Shown piece after piece: positions 46,865 to 55,005 of a stretch of 64,000 bases of DNA. The translations under genes and the position numbers were made by a program. Source of the DNA: Collinsella sp. An7 (GTDB lineage Bacteria; Actinomycetota; Coriobacteriia; Coriobacteriales; Coriobacteriaceae); the NCBI RefSeq assembly GCF_002159335.1, contig NZ_NFHP01000008.1, forward strand, positions 1-64,000, read 5' to 3'. The stretch's first letter is position 1. Every line of letters starts with the position of its first letter. The notes beneath the pieces are model-generated. The model searched no databases and had not been told where the DNA came from. It saw nothing but the letters and a program-made list of their open reading frames with translations.

Positions 46865-47770
46865 CTAGTTTCCAGCTTGCGCAAGCGCCGTGCGGACCTT
46901 GCCGCCCGCCGCCTCCAGCGCGTCTTTGGCTTCAGCGGGGGAGACCCCGAGCAAAATCGAGGCGATAGCGAGCTTTACGCTGCCGTCCGCGGCGTCGAGC
47001 GCGGCGTGGGCCTCGCCCTCGGTGCACTCGCACGCGGTCGTCACGATGCGGAGCGCTCGGGCGCGCAGCTTCTCGTTGGTCTGCTTAACATCGACCATCA
47101 GGTTTTGGTAGACCTTGCCCGAGCGGGTCATGGCCCCGGTCGAGATCATGTTGAGCACGAGCTTCTGCGCGGTGCCCGCCTTGAGTCGCGTGGATCCGGT
47201 CAGTACCTCGGGGCCCGTTACCGGCTCGATGGCGAGCTCGGCCACCCGCCCGACCTGCGACTCGGGTACGCACGCGATGGCCGCGGTCTTGCAGCCGAGT
47301 TTGCGCGCGTAGGTAAGTCCGCCGATCACATAGGGGGTGCGCCCACTCGCGGCAAGCCCGATAACCAGGTCGCGCGGCTCGAGTCCGATGCGTTCGAGGT
47401 CGCTCGCGCCCTCCGCGGGGTCGTCTTCAACGCCCTCACGCGCCACAGTAAATGCGTCCTTGCCGCCGGCGATGAGCCCCACCACGGTGCTCTCGGAGAC
47501 CCCGAAGGTCGGCGGGCACTCCACCGCGTCGAGCACGCCGAGGCGTCCACTTGTGCCGGCGCCGAGGTACACCATGCGTCCGCCGGCCGCGAGCGCGTCC
47601 GCCGCCCACTCGATGGCGGCCGCAACCTGCGGCAAGACGCGCTGCACCGCTGTCACGGCGTTTGCGTCCTCGGCGTTCATGGCCTCGGCAATCTGAAGCG
47701 GAGTCATGGTGTCGAGATTCATGGTGCGTGGGTTGCGCTGCTCGGTGGTAAGACGGGAGAGGTCGACCAT
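46865..47770 (-). CDS. murQ: N-acetylmuramic acid 6-phosphate etherase
   Basis: Removes the lactyl ether from MurNAc-6P to give GlcNAc-6P and D-lactate, a key step of peptidoglycan recycling. It is a SIS-domain protein of 301 residues. Landmarks are LTTEQRNPRTMNLDTM at the N-terminus, GAGTSGRLGVLDAVECPPTF with the catalytic Glu, GLAASGRTPYVIGGL, and TRLKAGTAQKLVLNMIST. The C-terminal helices include ACECTEGEAHAALDAADGSVKLAI. AAGGAA precedes the ATG at 47770. It is divergent from the rpiR-PTS-mupG operon with about 460 bases between them, so both are probably controlled together. Confidence 0.96.
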   Translation of the reverse strand: MVDLSRLTTEQRNPRTMNLDTMTPLQIAEAMNAEDANAVTAVQRVLPQVAAAIEWAADALAAGGRMVYLGAGTSGRLGVLDAVECPPTFGVSESTVVGLIAGGKDAFTVAREGVEDDPAEGASDLERIGLEPRDLVIGLAASGRTPYVIGGLTYARKLGCKTAAIACVPESQVGRVAELAIEPVTGPEVLTGSTRLKAGTAQKLVLNMISTGAMTRSGKVYQNLMVDVKQTNEKLRARALRIVTTACECTEGEAHAALDAADGSVKLAIASILLGVSPAEAKDALEAAGGKVRTALAQAGN

Positions 47771-48149
47771 TGCTGTTCCTTATCAAAATCGGGTGCGATG
47801 TCGGGTGTTCGCCACGGGGGCGGGTCGCGGTGTGTATGGTGCGCGCCCCCGAAAGAAACGTGGGCGCGCTGCCAACCGAAAGATAGAGCAACTCCCCGGG
47901 CCGAACAAGAAAGCGCGACTCCGCCCGCAGCGCCGGTGCCGCCGCGCCCCTTTTGCGGACGCATCGCCGGTGCAAGCAGCCATTAAAGTGTGAAAATCTG
48001 CAGGTCAACGGCAACATGTTCGTGCACCGCACCGCCCGCCCTCATCGTTTCGGACCGCGCGGCCGCATCCGCTGGGGCGCGTTGCGTTTCATTCCGCAGT
48101 GCCGCGAGCGGATGTTTTCGACCGTTTACCGACGCGTCGTGTCATAATA
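47771..48149. other. Divergent control region between murQ and rpiR
   Basis: This stretch of nearly 380 bp has no credible gene. Short frames lack ribosome sites. TTTACC at 48125-48130 with TATGAA at 48149-48154 (18-base spacer) is a possible rpiR promoter that overlaps the operator. No clear murQ promoter is identified. Confidence 0.45.
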
Positions 48150-48164
48150 TGAAATTAAATTTCA
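48150..48164. promoter_or_regulatory. Probable RpiR operator palindrome
   Basis: TGAAATTAAATTTCA is a perfect 15-bp palindrome centred at 48157, AT-rich in a GC-rich genome, 70 bases before the RpiR start. The TGAAA/TTTCA half-sites fit operators known for RpiR-type regulators. Autoregulation and control of the salvage operon are likely. Confidence 0.65.
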
Positions 48165-48234
48165 AACTCGCCATAAAACAATGACAAAATATTTGCTGCT
48201 CTCTAGAGTGGGTCGCAGGTTGGAGGACAAGCCC

Positions 48235-49080
48235 ATGGCAAGTCTCTTGGCACGTTTACAGCAGTATAGGGAAAGCGCAAGCCCGGCCGAACGCGGGCTG
48301 GTCAGACAGATTCTCGAGGATCCCGCGAGGCTTTCGGGGTTGAGCATCCACGAGCTCTCCGAGCGCACGTTCGCCTCACCGTCCACGGTGAGCCGTCTGT
48401 GCCGCAAGCTCGGGCTCAGCGGGTACCGCGATTTTCAGCGGCAGCTCATCTACGATCTCGCGATCTTGCGCGAGTCCGAGCGCGCGATCATCGGCGACCT
48501 GCACCCCACCGACACGACGGCCCAAACGGCCACCAAGGTCATTGGAGGCAACATAGCCGCCCTTACCCTCACCGAGAAGCTCAACGACCCTGCGGTCTTC
48601 GACGCTTGCGTGGACCTAATGACTGCTGCACGGACCATCAACCTGTTTGGCATGGGGGCGTCGCTGCTCTCTGCGCGGGATCTGCACTACAAGCTCCTGA
48701 GGATCGGGGTGGTCTGTAATCTGATTGACGACTGGCACGGGCAGCTGCTCTACGCATCGAACAGCATGCCCGGGGACGTGGCCATCGCCATTAGCTACTC
48801 GGGCTCGACCCGCGAGGTCAACACCTGCGTGCGCAAGGCGAGAGAGCGTGGGGCCAAGGTCATCTCCATCACGGGGAGCGGGTTCGATTCCGAGCTCGCC
48901 CGCAACTCGGATGAGGTGCTGCTCGTGGCCTCTACGGAGCCTCTGATGCGATCGGCGGCAACCGCCTCGCGCATCGGACAGCTCGGCGTTATCGACATCC
49001 TCTTCAAGTCGTTTGTCAATCGCGATTACGAGCGCTACTCGGAGATTCTGGAGCGCAATCAGATCCTCAAGCAGAAGTAG
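48235..49080 (+). CDS. RpiR-family transcriptional regulator (MurR-like)
   Basis: A sugar-phosphate responsive regulator of 281 residues. The N-terminal RpiR helix-turn-helix has LSIHELSERTFASPSTVSRL and RKLGLSGYRDFQRQL (about 30-75). The SIS domain follows (INLFGMGASLLSARDLHYKL; AIAISYSGSTREVNTC; GAKVISITGS) and would bind a phosphosugar, plausibly MurNAc-6P as for MurR. The ATG at 48235 is chosen for its GGAGGA 7 bases upstream; an ATG at 48181 gives a longer form but sits too near the operator. The PTS gene begins 45 bases after its stop, so it heads the operon. Confidence 0.92.
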   Translation: MASLLARLQQYRESASPAERGLVRQILEDPARLSGLSIHELSERTFASPSTVSRLCRKLGLSGYRDFQRQLIYDLAILRESERAIIGDLHPTDTTAQTATKVIGGNIAALTLTEKLNDPAVFDACVDLMTAARTINLFGMGASLLSARDLHYKLLRIGVVCNLIDDWHGQLLYASNSMPGDVAIAISYSGSTREVNTCVRKARERGAKVISITGSGFDSELARNSDEVLLVASTEPLMRSAATASRIGQLGVIDILFKSFVNRDYERYSEILERNQILKQK

Positions 49081-49125
49081 GCCTGCGCGGGAGGGCGCGC
49101 CTCGAGGAAAAGGAAAGGGAGAAGC

Positions 49126-50439
49126 ATGGAGAAGTTCCAGCAGTTTCTCGAGCGGGTCCTCGGGCCCGTTATGTCCGTGCTCGGCAGCAACCGCTACCTG
49201 CTCGCCGTGCGCGACGGCGTGGTCGGCGCTCTGCCGCTGATCATCGTCGGCTCGTTCTTTATGATTCTGGCCAACCCGCCACTGCCCTCCGACTGGGGCG
49301 TGTACCAGTGGCTCGTCGAGAACGCGGCCGTGATCCTGCTGCCGTACCGCATGACCATGTACATCATGGCGCTCTATGCGGTCTTTGGCATGGGCCACAG
49401 CCTCGCGCGCTCGTTTGACCTCGACGCGCTGCAGGGCGGCGTTCTCTCAGCCATGGCCTTCCTGCTCACCATCAACCCGGTGAACATCCCGGCGGAGGCT
49501 GCCGAGGTCGCGGGTGCTTCGGGCTTTGTGCTCCCCATGGCGAGCCTCGGCTCGGGTGGCCTCTTTGTGGGCATCGTGGTGACCTTCTTCTCGGTGAACG
49601 TCTATCGCTTTACCCAGCACTCTAAGTTCAAGATCACCATGCCCGATCAGGTTCCGCCGGCGGTGACCAAGTCGTTTGAGGCCCTCACCCCGACGCTCAT
49701 CGTGATGCTCGTCATCGGCGCCATCACCTACTGGATCGGCTTTGACTGGAACGGCACCATTACGGCCATCATCTCGCCGCTCGTCGTTGCCACCGACTCC
49801 ATCCCCGGCGTGCTCGTGATCACCTTCCTCTACGGCTTCTTCTGGTTCTTTGGCATCCACGGCGCCTCCATCGTGGGCTCCGTTGCCCGTCCGCTGTGGC
49901 TCACCCTCCTCGAGGCCAACGCCACCGCTGCCGCCGCAGGTGTTCCCGGCACCGAGCTGCCTGCTATCGCCGCTGAGCCGTTCTTCCAGTGGTTCGTGTT
50001 CATCGGTGGCGCCGGCTGCACCATCGGCCTCGGCATCATGCTCGTGACCGTGTGCAAGTCTAAGTATGCCAAGGACCTCGGCCGCATTGCCTTCCTGCCG
50101 TGCATCTTTAACATCAATGAGCCGCTGATCTTTGGCACGCCCATCATGCTGAACCTCACGCTCGCCATCCCGTTTGTGCTGACCCCGATGATCCTCGGCG
50201 TGTTTGCCTACATCGTGACTTCGCTCGGGCTCGTCAACCGCGTGATCGTGAGCGCTCCGTGGACGCTTCCCGGACCGATCGGTGCCTTCCTCGCCACCGG
50301 CGGTGACTGGCGCGGTGCGGTGCTGTGCATCGTCTGCATCCTGATCGCACTCGTGATTTACTACCCGTTCGTCAAGATCTGGGACAAGCAGTACCTCGCT
50401 CAGGAGTCCGAGGACTCCGCGGCGGTGGAGGCTGCCTAG
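49126..50439 (+). CDS. PTS EIIC component, lactose/cellobiose family
   Basis: Membrane channel of a phosphotransferase system, 437 residues with about ten helices. Lac-family signatures are LLAVRDGVVGALPLIIVGSFF near the start, FGIHGASIV, and the active-site region FNINEPLIFGTPIMLN. GGAAAGGGAG-like bases precede the ATG. The genetic context (murQ, mupG, anmK, GlcNAc kinase) argues that its substrate is a MurNAc-containing sugar or chitobiose-like disaccharide, not cellobiose. The EIIB gene lies at the far end of the operon, and no EIIA is present in the window. Confidence 0.93.
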   Translation: MEKFQQFLERVLGPVMSVLGSNRYLLAVRDGVVGALPLIIVGSFFMILANPPLPSDWGVYQWLVENAAVILLPYRMTMYIMALYAVFGMGHSLARSFDLDALQGGVLSAMAFLLTINPVNIPAEAAEVAGASGFVLPMASLGSGGLFVGIVVTFFSVNVYRFTQHSKFKITMPDQVPPAVTKSFEALTPTLIVMLVIGAITYWIGFDWNGTITAIISPLVVATDSIPGVLVITFLYGFFWFFGIHGASIVGSVARPLWLTLLEANATAAAAGVPGTELPAIAAEPFFQWFVFIGGAGCTIGLGIMLVTVCKSKYAKDLGRIAFLPCIFNINEPLIFGTPIMLNLTLAIPFVLTPMILGVFAYIVTSLGLVNRVIVSAPWTLPGPIGAFLATGGDWRGAVLCIVCILIALVIYYPFVKIWDKQYLAQESEDSAAVEAA

Positions 50440-50458
50440 CCGCAACTCGGTAAGAGGC

Positions 50459-50543
50459 GGGGCGCTCGCATGCGTGCGGGCGCCCCGTTGCGGAGGGGGC
50501 GCTGGTTGATGACGGTGCTCTCGGGGCGGCCTCTCCGCCGCCC
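50459..50543 (+). promoter_or_regulatory. Two hairpins between the EIIC and mupG genes
   Basis: GGGGCGC/GCGCCCC (50459-50486) followed by CGGGGCGG/CCGCCGCCCG (50524-50543) and then GTGTGTTTTGG. They may partially terminate or protect mRNA ends, setting different levels for the transporter and the enzymes. Confidence 0.45.
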
Positions 50544-50575
50544 GTGTGTTTTGGTACGCGTTGGAAAGGACCGAC

Positions 50576-51670
50576 ATGCAACGACTCGGCATCTCCATCT
50601 ACCCCGAGAAGGCTCCGCACGAGGAGACTCTCGCCTACCTGGAGCGCGCGGCCGCCGCGGGCGCCACGCGCGTCTTCAGCTGCCTGCTCTCCGTCGAGGC
50701 GGGCCGCGAGCAGGTGCGCCGCGACTTTAGCGAGATCAACGCCCGCGCCCACGAGCTCGGCTTTGAGGTTGTGCTCGACTGCAACCCGCGCGTCTTCTCG
50801 GAGCTTGGGGTCTCGTACCAAGACCTCTCGTTCTTCCGCGAGATCGGCGCCGACGGCATCCGCCTCGACATGGGTTTTACCGGCAGTGAGGAATCGCTCA
50901 TGACCTTTAACCCCGAGGGGCTCCTCGTTGAGGTCAACATGAGCAACAACACGCACTACATCGATACCATCATGGATTACTGTCCCGACCCGACGCATCT
51001 CATCGGGTGTCACAACTTCTATCCGCACGGGTACTCGGGGCTCGGGCTCGACTACTTCAACCGCTGCACGGAGCACTTCCGCCGCTACGGGCTGCGCACC
51101 GCCGCCTTTGCCACGTCGCAGGCGCCGGATACCTTTGCCAACTGGCCCGTCACCGACGGCCTGCCCACGCTCGAGATGCACCGCCACCTGCCGCTTTACG
51201 TGCAGGTTGAGCACTTTATCTCGATGGGCACGATCGATGACGTCATCATCTCCAATTGCTACCCCACCGATGAGGAGCTCGCCCAGGTGGCGGCGCTGCC
51301 GTGGAACCTCGTGAGCTTCTCGGTGGAGCTCGTGGAGGGGCTGCCCGAGGTCGAGCGTTCCATCATCCTCGATGAGCTGCACTTTAACCGCGGCGATGTT
51401 TCGGAGAACTTCCTGCGCTCCACGCAGAGCCGTGTGAAGTATAAAGGTCACGAGTTCGCGCTCTTCCACGCGCCCGAGACCATCCGTCGCGGCGACGTGG
51501 TGATCGAGAGCAGCGAGTACGGCCACTACGCCGGTGAGCTGCAGATTGCGCTCTCTGACATGCGCAACTCCGGCAAGAGCAACGTGGTGGGGCATATCCC
51601 TGAGGTGGAGCACTTCTTGTTGGATGAGGTGCGCCCGTGGCAGAAGTTCCGCTTCCATGAGGCGTGGTAA
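50576..51670 (+). CDS. mupG: 6-phospho-N-acetylmuramidase MupG (DUF871)
   Basis: Predicted to cleave phosphorylated MurNAc-GlcNAc into MurNAc-6P and GlcNAc, as shown for the Staphylococcus aureus enzyme of this family. It has 364 residues. The TIM-barrel part opens MQRLGISIYPEKAPHEETLAY and includes TRVFSCLLS and ADGIRLDMGFTGSEE. CHNFYPHGYSGLGLDYF is a hallmark stretch. The C-terminal cyclophilin-like domain includes GDVVIESSEYGHYAGELQIA. GGAAAGGA precedes the ATG at 50576. It is within the operon between the PTS gene and the GlcNAc kinase gene. Confidence 0.9.
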   Translation: MQRLGISIYPEKAPHEETLAYLERAAAAGATRVFSCLLSVEAGREQVRRDFSEINARAHELGFEVVLDCNPRVFSELGVSYQDLSFFREIGADGIRLDMGFTGSEESLMTFNPEGLLVEVNMSNNTHYIDTIMDYCPDPTHLIGCHNFYPHGYSGLGLDYFNRCTEHFRRYGLRTAAFATSQAPDTFANWPVTDGLPTLEMHRHLPLYVQVEHFISMGTIDDVIISNCYPTDEELAQVAALPWNLVSFSVELVEGLPEVERSIILDELHFNRGDVSENFLRSTQSRVKYKGHEFALFHAPETIRRGDVVIESSEYGHYAGELQIALSDMRNSGKSNVVGHIPEVEHFLLDEVRPWQKFRFHEAW

Positions 51671-51729
51671 GCGCGACGGCGTGCGGGCGCCCGGAGGACG
51701 ATTCGGCAGATGCAGGTGAGGGGACTTCT

Positions 51730-52731
51730 ATGATGTGGCTCGGGGTCGACGGCGGCGGGACCAAGACGGAGTTTGTGCTCTTTGACGAGGAGATGCGCCC
51801 GCGGGAGCGCTTCCGCCTGGGCACGTGCCATCCCGGTCAGGTGGGCTACGACGGCATGACCGCCGTGCTCGGCGAGGGCGTGGGCTTGGCCTCTGCCGCC
51901 GCCGGCGCTGCCGGAGACACAATCTGCGGCGTGGGGCTCGGGCTTGCCGGCTATGGGCAGGACCCGGCAATCCGCGCGCGCATGGCCGAGGCGGTGCGCG
52001 CCGCGGTGGGCGACGTGCCGACCGAGCTCATGAGCGACGTTGAGGCGGCGTGGGCATCGACCCTGGGGTTGCGCGACGGCGCCGTGGTGATCTGCGGCAC
52101 GGGTTCTATCGCCTTTGGGCGCCGGGGCGACGAGACCACGCGCGCCGGCGGTTGGGGTTACCAGGTGGGCGATGAGGGCAGCGGCTACTGGATTGGCCAC
52201 GAGGTGCTGCGCCTCTTTAGCCGGCAGGCCGATGGGCGCGACCCGCGCGGTGCGCTCTTTGACACGGTGATGCGCGAGCTTGAGTTCTCGGCACCTTACG
52301 ACGTGATCACCTATGCGCGCGATGTGCTTGCGGGCGACCGCACGCGGATAGCCTCCCTCACGCGCGTTCTGCGCGCCGCGGCCGACGCGGGCGATCCGGC
52401 GGCACTCGCGTGCTACCAGCGCGTTGCCGCGGAGCTGGCCGACATCGTACGCGCTGTGGTCGAGGCGCTCTACGGGCGCGATGCGGTTGCGGGCGGCTTG
52501 GCGGTTGGCGATGGCGCCGCCGATACCAAGATTCCCGTCGGGTACGTCGGCGGGGTGTTTGAGGGTGCAGGCGAGTTTTTGCTCGAGCCGCTTGCACAGG
52601 CGCTACCTGCCGGGTGCGCGCTTGTTGCCCCGGCCTATGAGCCGGCCGCGGGGCCATGCCTTATGCTGCGCTGCCGCCTTGGCGTCTCGGGGCCGGCGGA
52701 CAGGGCGGAAGGGGCAGATGCCTCGTGCTAG
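51730..52731 (+). CDS. BadF/BcrD-type ATPase, probable N-acetylglucosamine kinase
   Basis: An ASKHA-fold kinase of 333 residues. The phosphate-1 loop LGVDGGGTKTEFVLF is at residues 4-18. LMSDVEAAWAS and VVICGTGSIAFG form the central sites, and GGWGYQVGDEGSGYWIGHE is typical of GlcNAc/GlcN kinases of this family. YVGGVFEGAGEFLLEPL is near the end. In this locus it would phosphorylate the GlcNAc released by MupG. GAGGGG precedes the ATG at 51730. Its stop overlaps the anmK start by 7 bases. Confidence 0.87.
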   Translation: MMWLGVDGGGTKTEFVLFDEEMRPRERFRLGTCHPGQVGYDGMTAVLGEGVGLASAAAGAAGDTICGVGLGLAGYGQDPAIRARMAEAVRAAVGDVPTELMSDVEAAWASTLGLRDGAVVICGTGSIAFGRRGDETTRAGGWGYQVGDEGSGYWIGHEVLRLFSRQADGRDPRGALFDTVMRELEFSAPYDVITYARDVLAGDRTRIASLTRVLRAAADAGDPAALACYQRVAAELADIVRAVVEALYGRDAVAGGLAVGDGAADTKIPVGYVGGVFEGAGEFLLEPLAQALPAGCALVAPAYEPAAGPCLMLRCRLGVSGPADRAEGADASC

Positions 52732-53900
52732 CCGTTGGCCTTATGAGCGGCACGAGCCTCGACGGGGTGGATGCGGCGCTCGTGCGCATCGATGGGGTGG
52801 ACGCTGCCACGACGGTCGAGCTCGTGGCGTTTGAGACGTACCCTCTGCCCGAGGCAACCCGCGCGCGCATCCTCGAGGCGTGCCGTCCGGATGGTGCCGA
52901 CGCGCGGTTGCTGTGCTCGCTCAACATGGAGCTCGGCCACCTTTACGCGCAGGCCGTGCAAGCCATCTGCCAAGAGGCGGGTGTGGAGCCGGCAAGCCTT
53001 GGTTTTGTGGCGTGCCACGGCCAGACGGTCTGGCACGAGCCGGATGCCTCGCGCGACTACGTGGACGGCGCGCGCTACCACGCGGGCACGTTCCAGCTGG
53101 GCGAACCCGCTGTCATTGCTTATACGTGTGACGTGCGGGTGGTGTCCAACTTCAGGGCGATGGACCTTGTGGCTGGCGGGCAGGGGGCGCCCCTCGTGCC
53201 ATTTTCCGAGGTGGTGCTCTATGGTTCGGCATCGCGCAACCGCGCGCTGCTCAACCTTGGCGGCATCGGCAACGTGACGGTGCTTCCGCGCGGCCGGGGT
53301 GCCGAGGGCGTTTTTGCCTTTGACACCGGCCCGGGCAACATGATGATCGATGAGGCTTGCCGGCGGCTCTTTGGCGTGCCGTACGACGAGGAAGGCCGTA
53401 TCGCCGCTGCCGGGCAGGTGGACGGCTCTGCGCTTGCTGAGCTCCTCGCCAATCCCTACTTTGCCGCCGAGCCGCCCAAGTCTACGGGGCGCGAGCTCTT
53501 TGGCGCGGGTGCGGTCGAGGCGTTTCTTGCAAGGCACCCGCAGCTCACCCCAGCCGATGCCGTTGCCACCCTCACCGAGCTCACGGCTGCAAGCGTGGCC
53601 GACGCCTGCGTGCGCTGGGTGGTGCCGCGGCTCGAAGGCGGACTCGGTGAGCTCGTCGTGGGCGGAGGCGGCGCGCATAACGCTGATCTGGTTGGCCGGA
53701 TTGCGCGGCGGCTGCCTGGCACGAGGGTTTGCACGCAGGAGGAGCTCGGGTATTCTTCCGATGCCAAGGAGGCGGTGGCCTTTGCGATCCTGGGCAACCA
53801 GACAGTCGCGGGGCGTCCGGCAAACGTGCCCGCTGCCACCGGAGCCCGCGAGCCGGTGGTGCTGGGGAGCATAACGTATCCGCCTCGGCCACAGGGCTAA
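52725..53900 (+). CDS. anmK: Anhydro-N-acetylmuramic acid kinase
   Basis: Converts 1,6-anhydro-MurNAc to MurNAc-6P, which MurQ then uses. The product is 391 residues from a GTG at 52725 overlapping the kinase gene upstream, with AAGGGG about 10 bases before. The N-terminal ATP loop is GLMSGTSLDGVDAAL. CHGQTVWHEP, TFQLGEP and VSNFRAMDLVAGGQGAPLVP are family hallmarks. FDTGPGNMMID carries the catalytic Asp. The frame extends further upstream without support. In Gram-positives anhydro sugars come from lytic transglycosylase action or from other bacteria, so scavenging in the gut is plausible. Confidence 0.95.
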   Translation: MLAVGLMSGTSLDGVDAALVRIDGVDAATTVELVAFETYPLPEATRARILEACRPDGADARLLCSLNMELGHLYAQAVQAICQEAGVEPASLGFVACHGQTVWHEPDASRDYVDGARYHAGTFQLGEPAVIAYTCDVRVVSNFRAMDLVAGGQGAPLVPFSEVVLYGSASRNRALLNLGGIGNVTVLPRGRGAEGVFAFDTGPGNMMIDEACRRLFGVPYDEEGRIAAAGQVDGSALAELLANPYFAAEPPKSTGRELFGAGAVEAFLARHPQLTPADAVATLTELTAASVADACVRWVVPRLEGGLGELVVGGGGAHNADLVGRIARRLPGTRVCTQEELGYSSDAKEAVAFAILGNQTVAGRPANVPAATGAREPVVLGSITYPPRPQG

Positions 53901-54004
53901 GGAGCGGCCGCGCGCGGGCAGGCAGCGCGTGCAGACGGGCGCCCATCCGGCGGCCGGGGTAACTCGGCGGTTGAACGGTGAGATAGAGAGACGAGGGAGC
54001 GACG

Positions 54005-54448
54005 ATGGGAAAGAAGCAGAAGAACCGAGCGCGTGCAGCGGCGCGTGGCACCGCCGCAGACCCCGCGCGCATGGCGATGGCGGGCGGCAAGCGGCTCGGC
54101 AGCGACGCTAAGCTGGTCGGGACGGTGCCTCAGACCATGGCGGAGGAGATTGCCGGGCGATCGGGTGTGGCCCCCTTCACGTTTAGGAGCGCGCTCATTT
54201 TGGGTGCGGCGACCGTGCTCGGCGTGCTCGTCATTCCCTATATCGCCTCGCTTGGTGGCGTACCCGCAAACGTGTCGGTCTTGGTGGCGTTTCCGCTGTT
54301 GCTCGCGCTCGCGCTCGCCTTTACGCGCTGCTTTATCGATACCGACCGCGGGTTTTCGCGCGCGTTTGTGGCAACGTTTGGCATCACCTTTGCGGCTACC
54401 CTGCTCATCTGCTGGCTCGCCCTCTATCAGGGGATGCTGCCGTTCTAG
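54005..54448 (+). CDS. Unrecognised small membrane protein, 147 residues
   Basis: Not recognised. GAGGGAG precedes the ATG. The first 55 residues are basic and hydrophilic (KKQKNRARAAARGTA), then three hydrophobic helices follow (about 60-85, 92-112 and 120-145). It resembles small multi-pass proteins of unknown role with a cytoplasmic N-terminus. It sits inside the salvage operon between anmK and the EIIB gene, about 100 bases from each, so an accessory function for the transporter is conceivable but unproven. Confidence 0.75.
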   Translation: MGKKQKNRARAAARGTAADPARMAMAGGKRLGSDAKLVGTVPQTMAEEIAGRSGVAPFTFRSALILGAATVLGVLVIPYIASLGGVPANVSVLVAFPLLLALALAFTRCFIDTDRGFSRAFVATFGITFAATLLICWLALYQGMLPF

Positions 54449-54546
54449 TGATGTCGCTGCGGCGACGTTAACGCCGCGGTGGCGTGTACGCCTTAGGTTT
54501 CCATGCGCGGGGCAGAGGGCTCCGCGCCGATAAGTAGGAGGTTCCC

Positions 54547-54843
54547 ATGAAGGTTCTTCTTGTGTGCGCTGGTGGTATGTCCACCTCGATCCTCATGAAG
54601 AAGATGGAGAAGTATGCAGCCGACCAGGGCATCGCGGATTTTGAGATCGCGGCTGTGGGCGTGGCGGCGTACAAGGATATCTGGCAGAACTACGACTGCA
54701 TCCTACTCGGGCCGCAGGTGGGGTACCGCAAGGCCGATATCGCCAAGGACGTGGAGATCCCCGTGGCGGTCATGGCTCCGCAGGACTACGGTCTGGGCAA
54801 CTGCCCCAACATCTTTAAGCAAATCGAGGGCCTGATCGGCTAG
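54547..54843 (+). CDS. PTS EIIB component, lactose/cellobiose family
   Basis: A cytoplasmic phosphocarrier of 98 residues that passes phosphate to the sugar bound by EIIC. The N-terminus MKVLLVCAGGMSTSILMKKM is the family signature with active Cys7. YDCILLGPQVGY and the C-terminal IFKQIEGLIG fit the rest of the fold. TAGGAGG lies just upstream. It is the last gene of the salvage operon, six genes after rpiR. The cognate EIIA is not in the window and must be supplied from elsewhere. Confidence 0.93.
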   Translation: MKVLLVCAGGMSTSILMKKMEKYAADQGIADFEIAAVGVAAYKDIWQNYDCILLGPQVGYRKADIAKDVEIPVAVMAPQDYGLGNCPNIFKQIEGLIG

Positions 54844-55005
54844 GTTGAGCTGCTGGATTGGCCGACTCAAGCTGCCACAGCGGTGTTGCGAGCGCCATCT
54901 GGGGCGAGCTGATCTGACACGGCTCGCGGAAGTTTTCTGCGGGCTGTGGTGGAGACGCTCGCCCCGGATGGCGCTTTCTGTGCCGGGCGAGGCGGACGCG
55001 CCCCT

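Noticed and set aside
49126-50439. Assignment of the EIIC gene as a plain cellobiose transporter
   Set aside because: Family membership is sound, but no 6-phospho-beta-glucosidase is nearby, while murQ, mupG and anmK are; the context favours cell-wall sugars.
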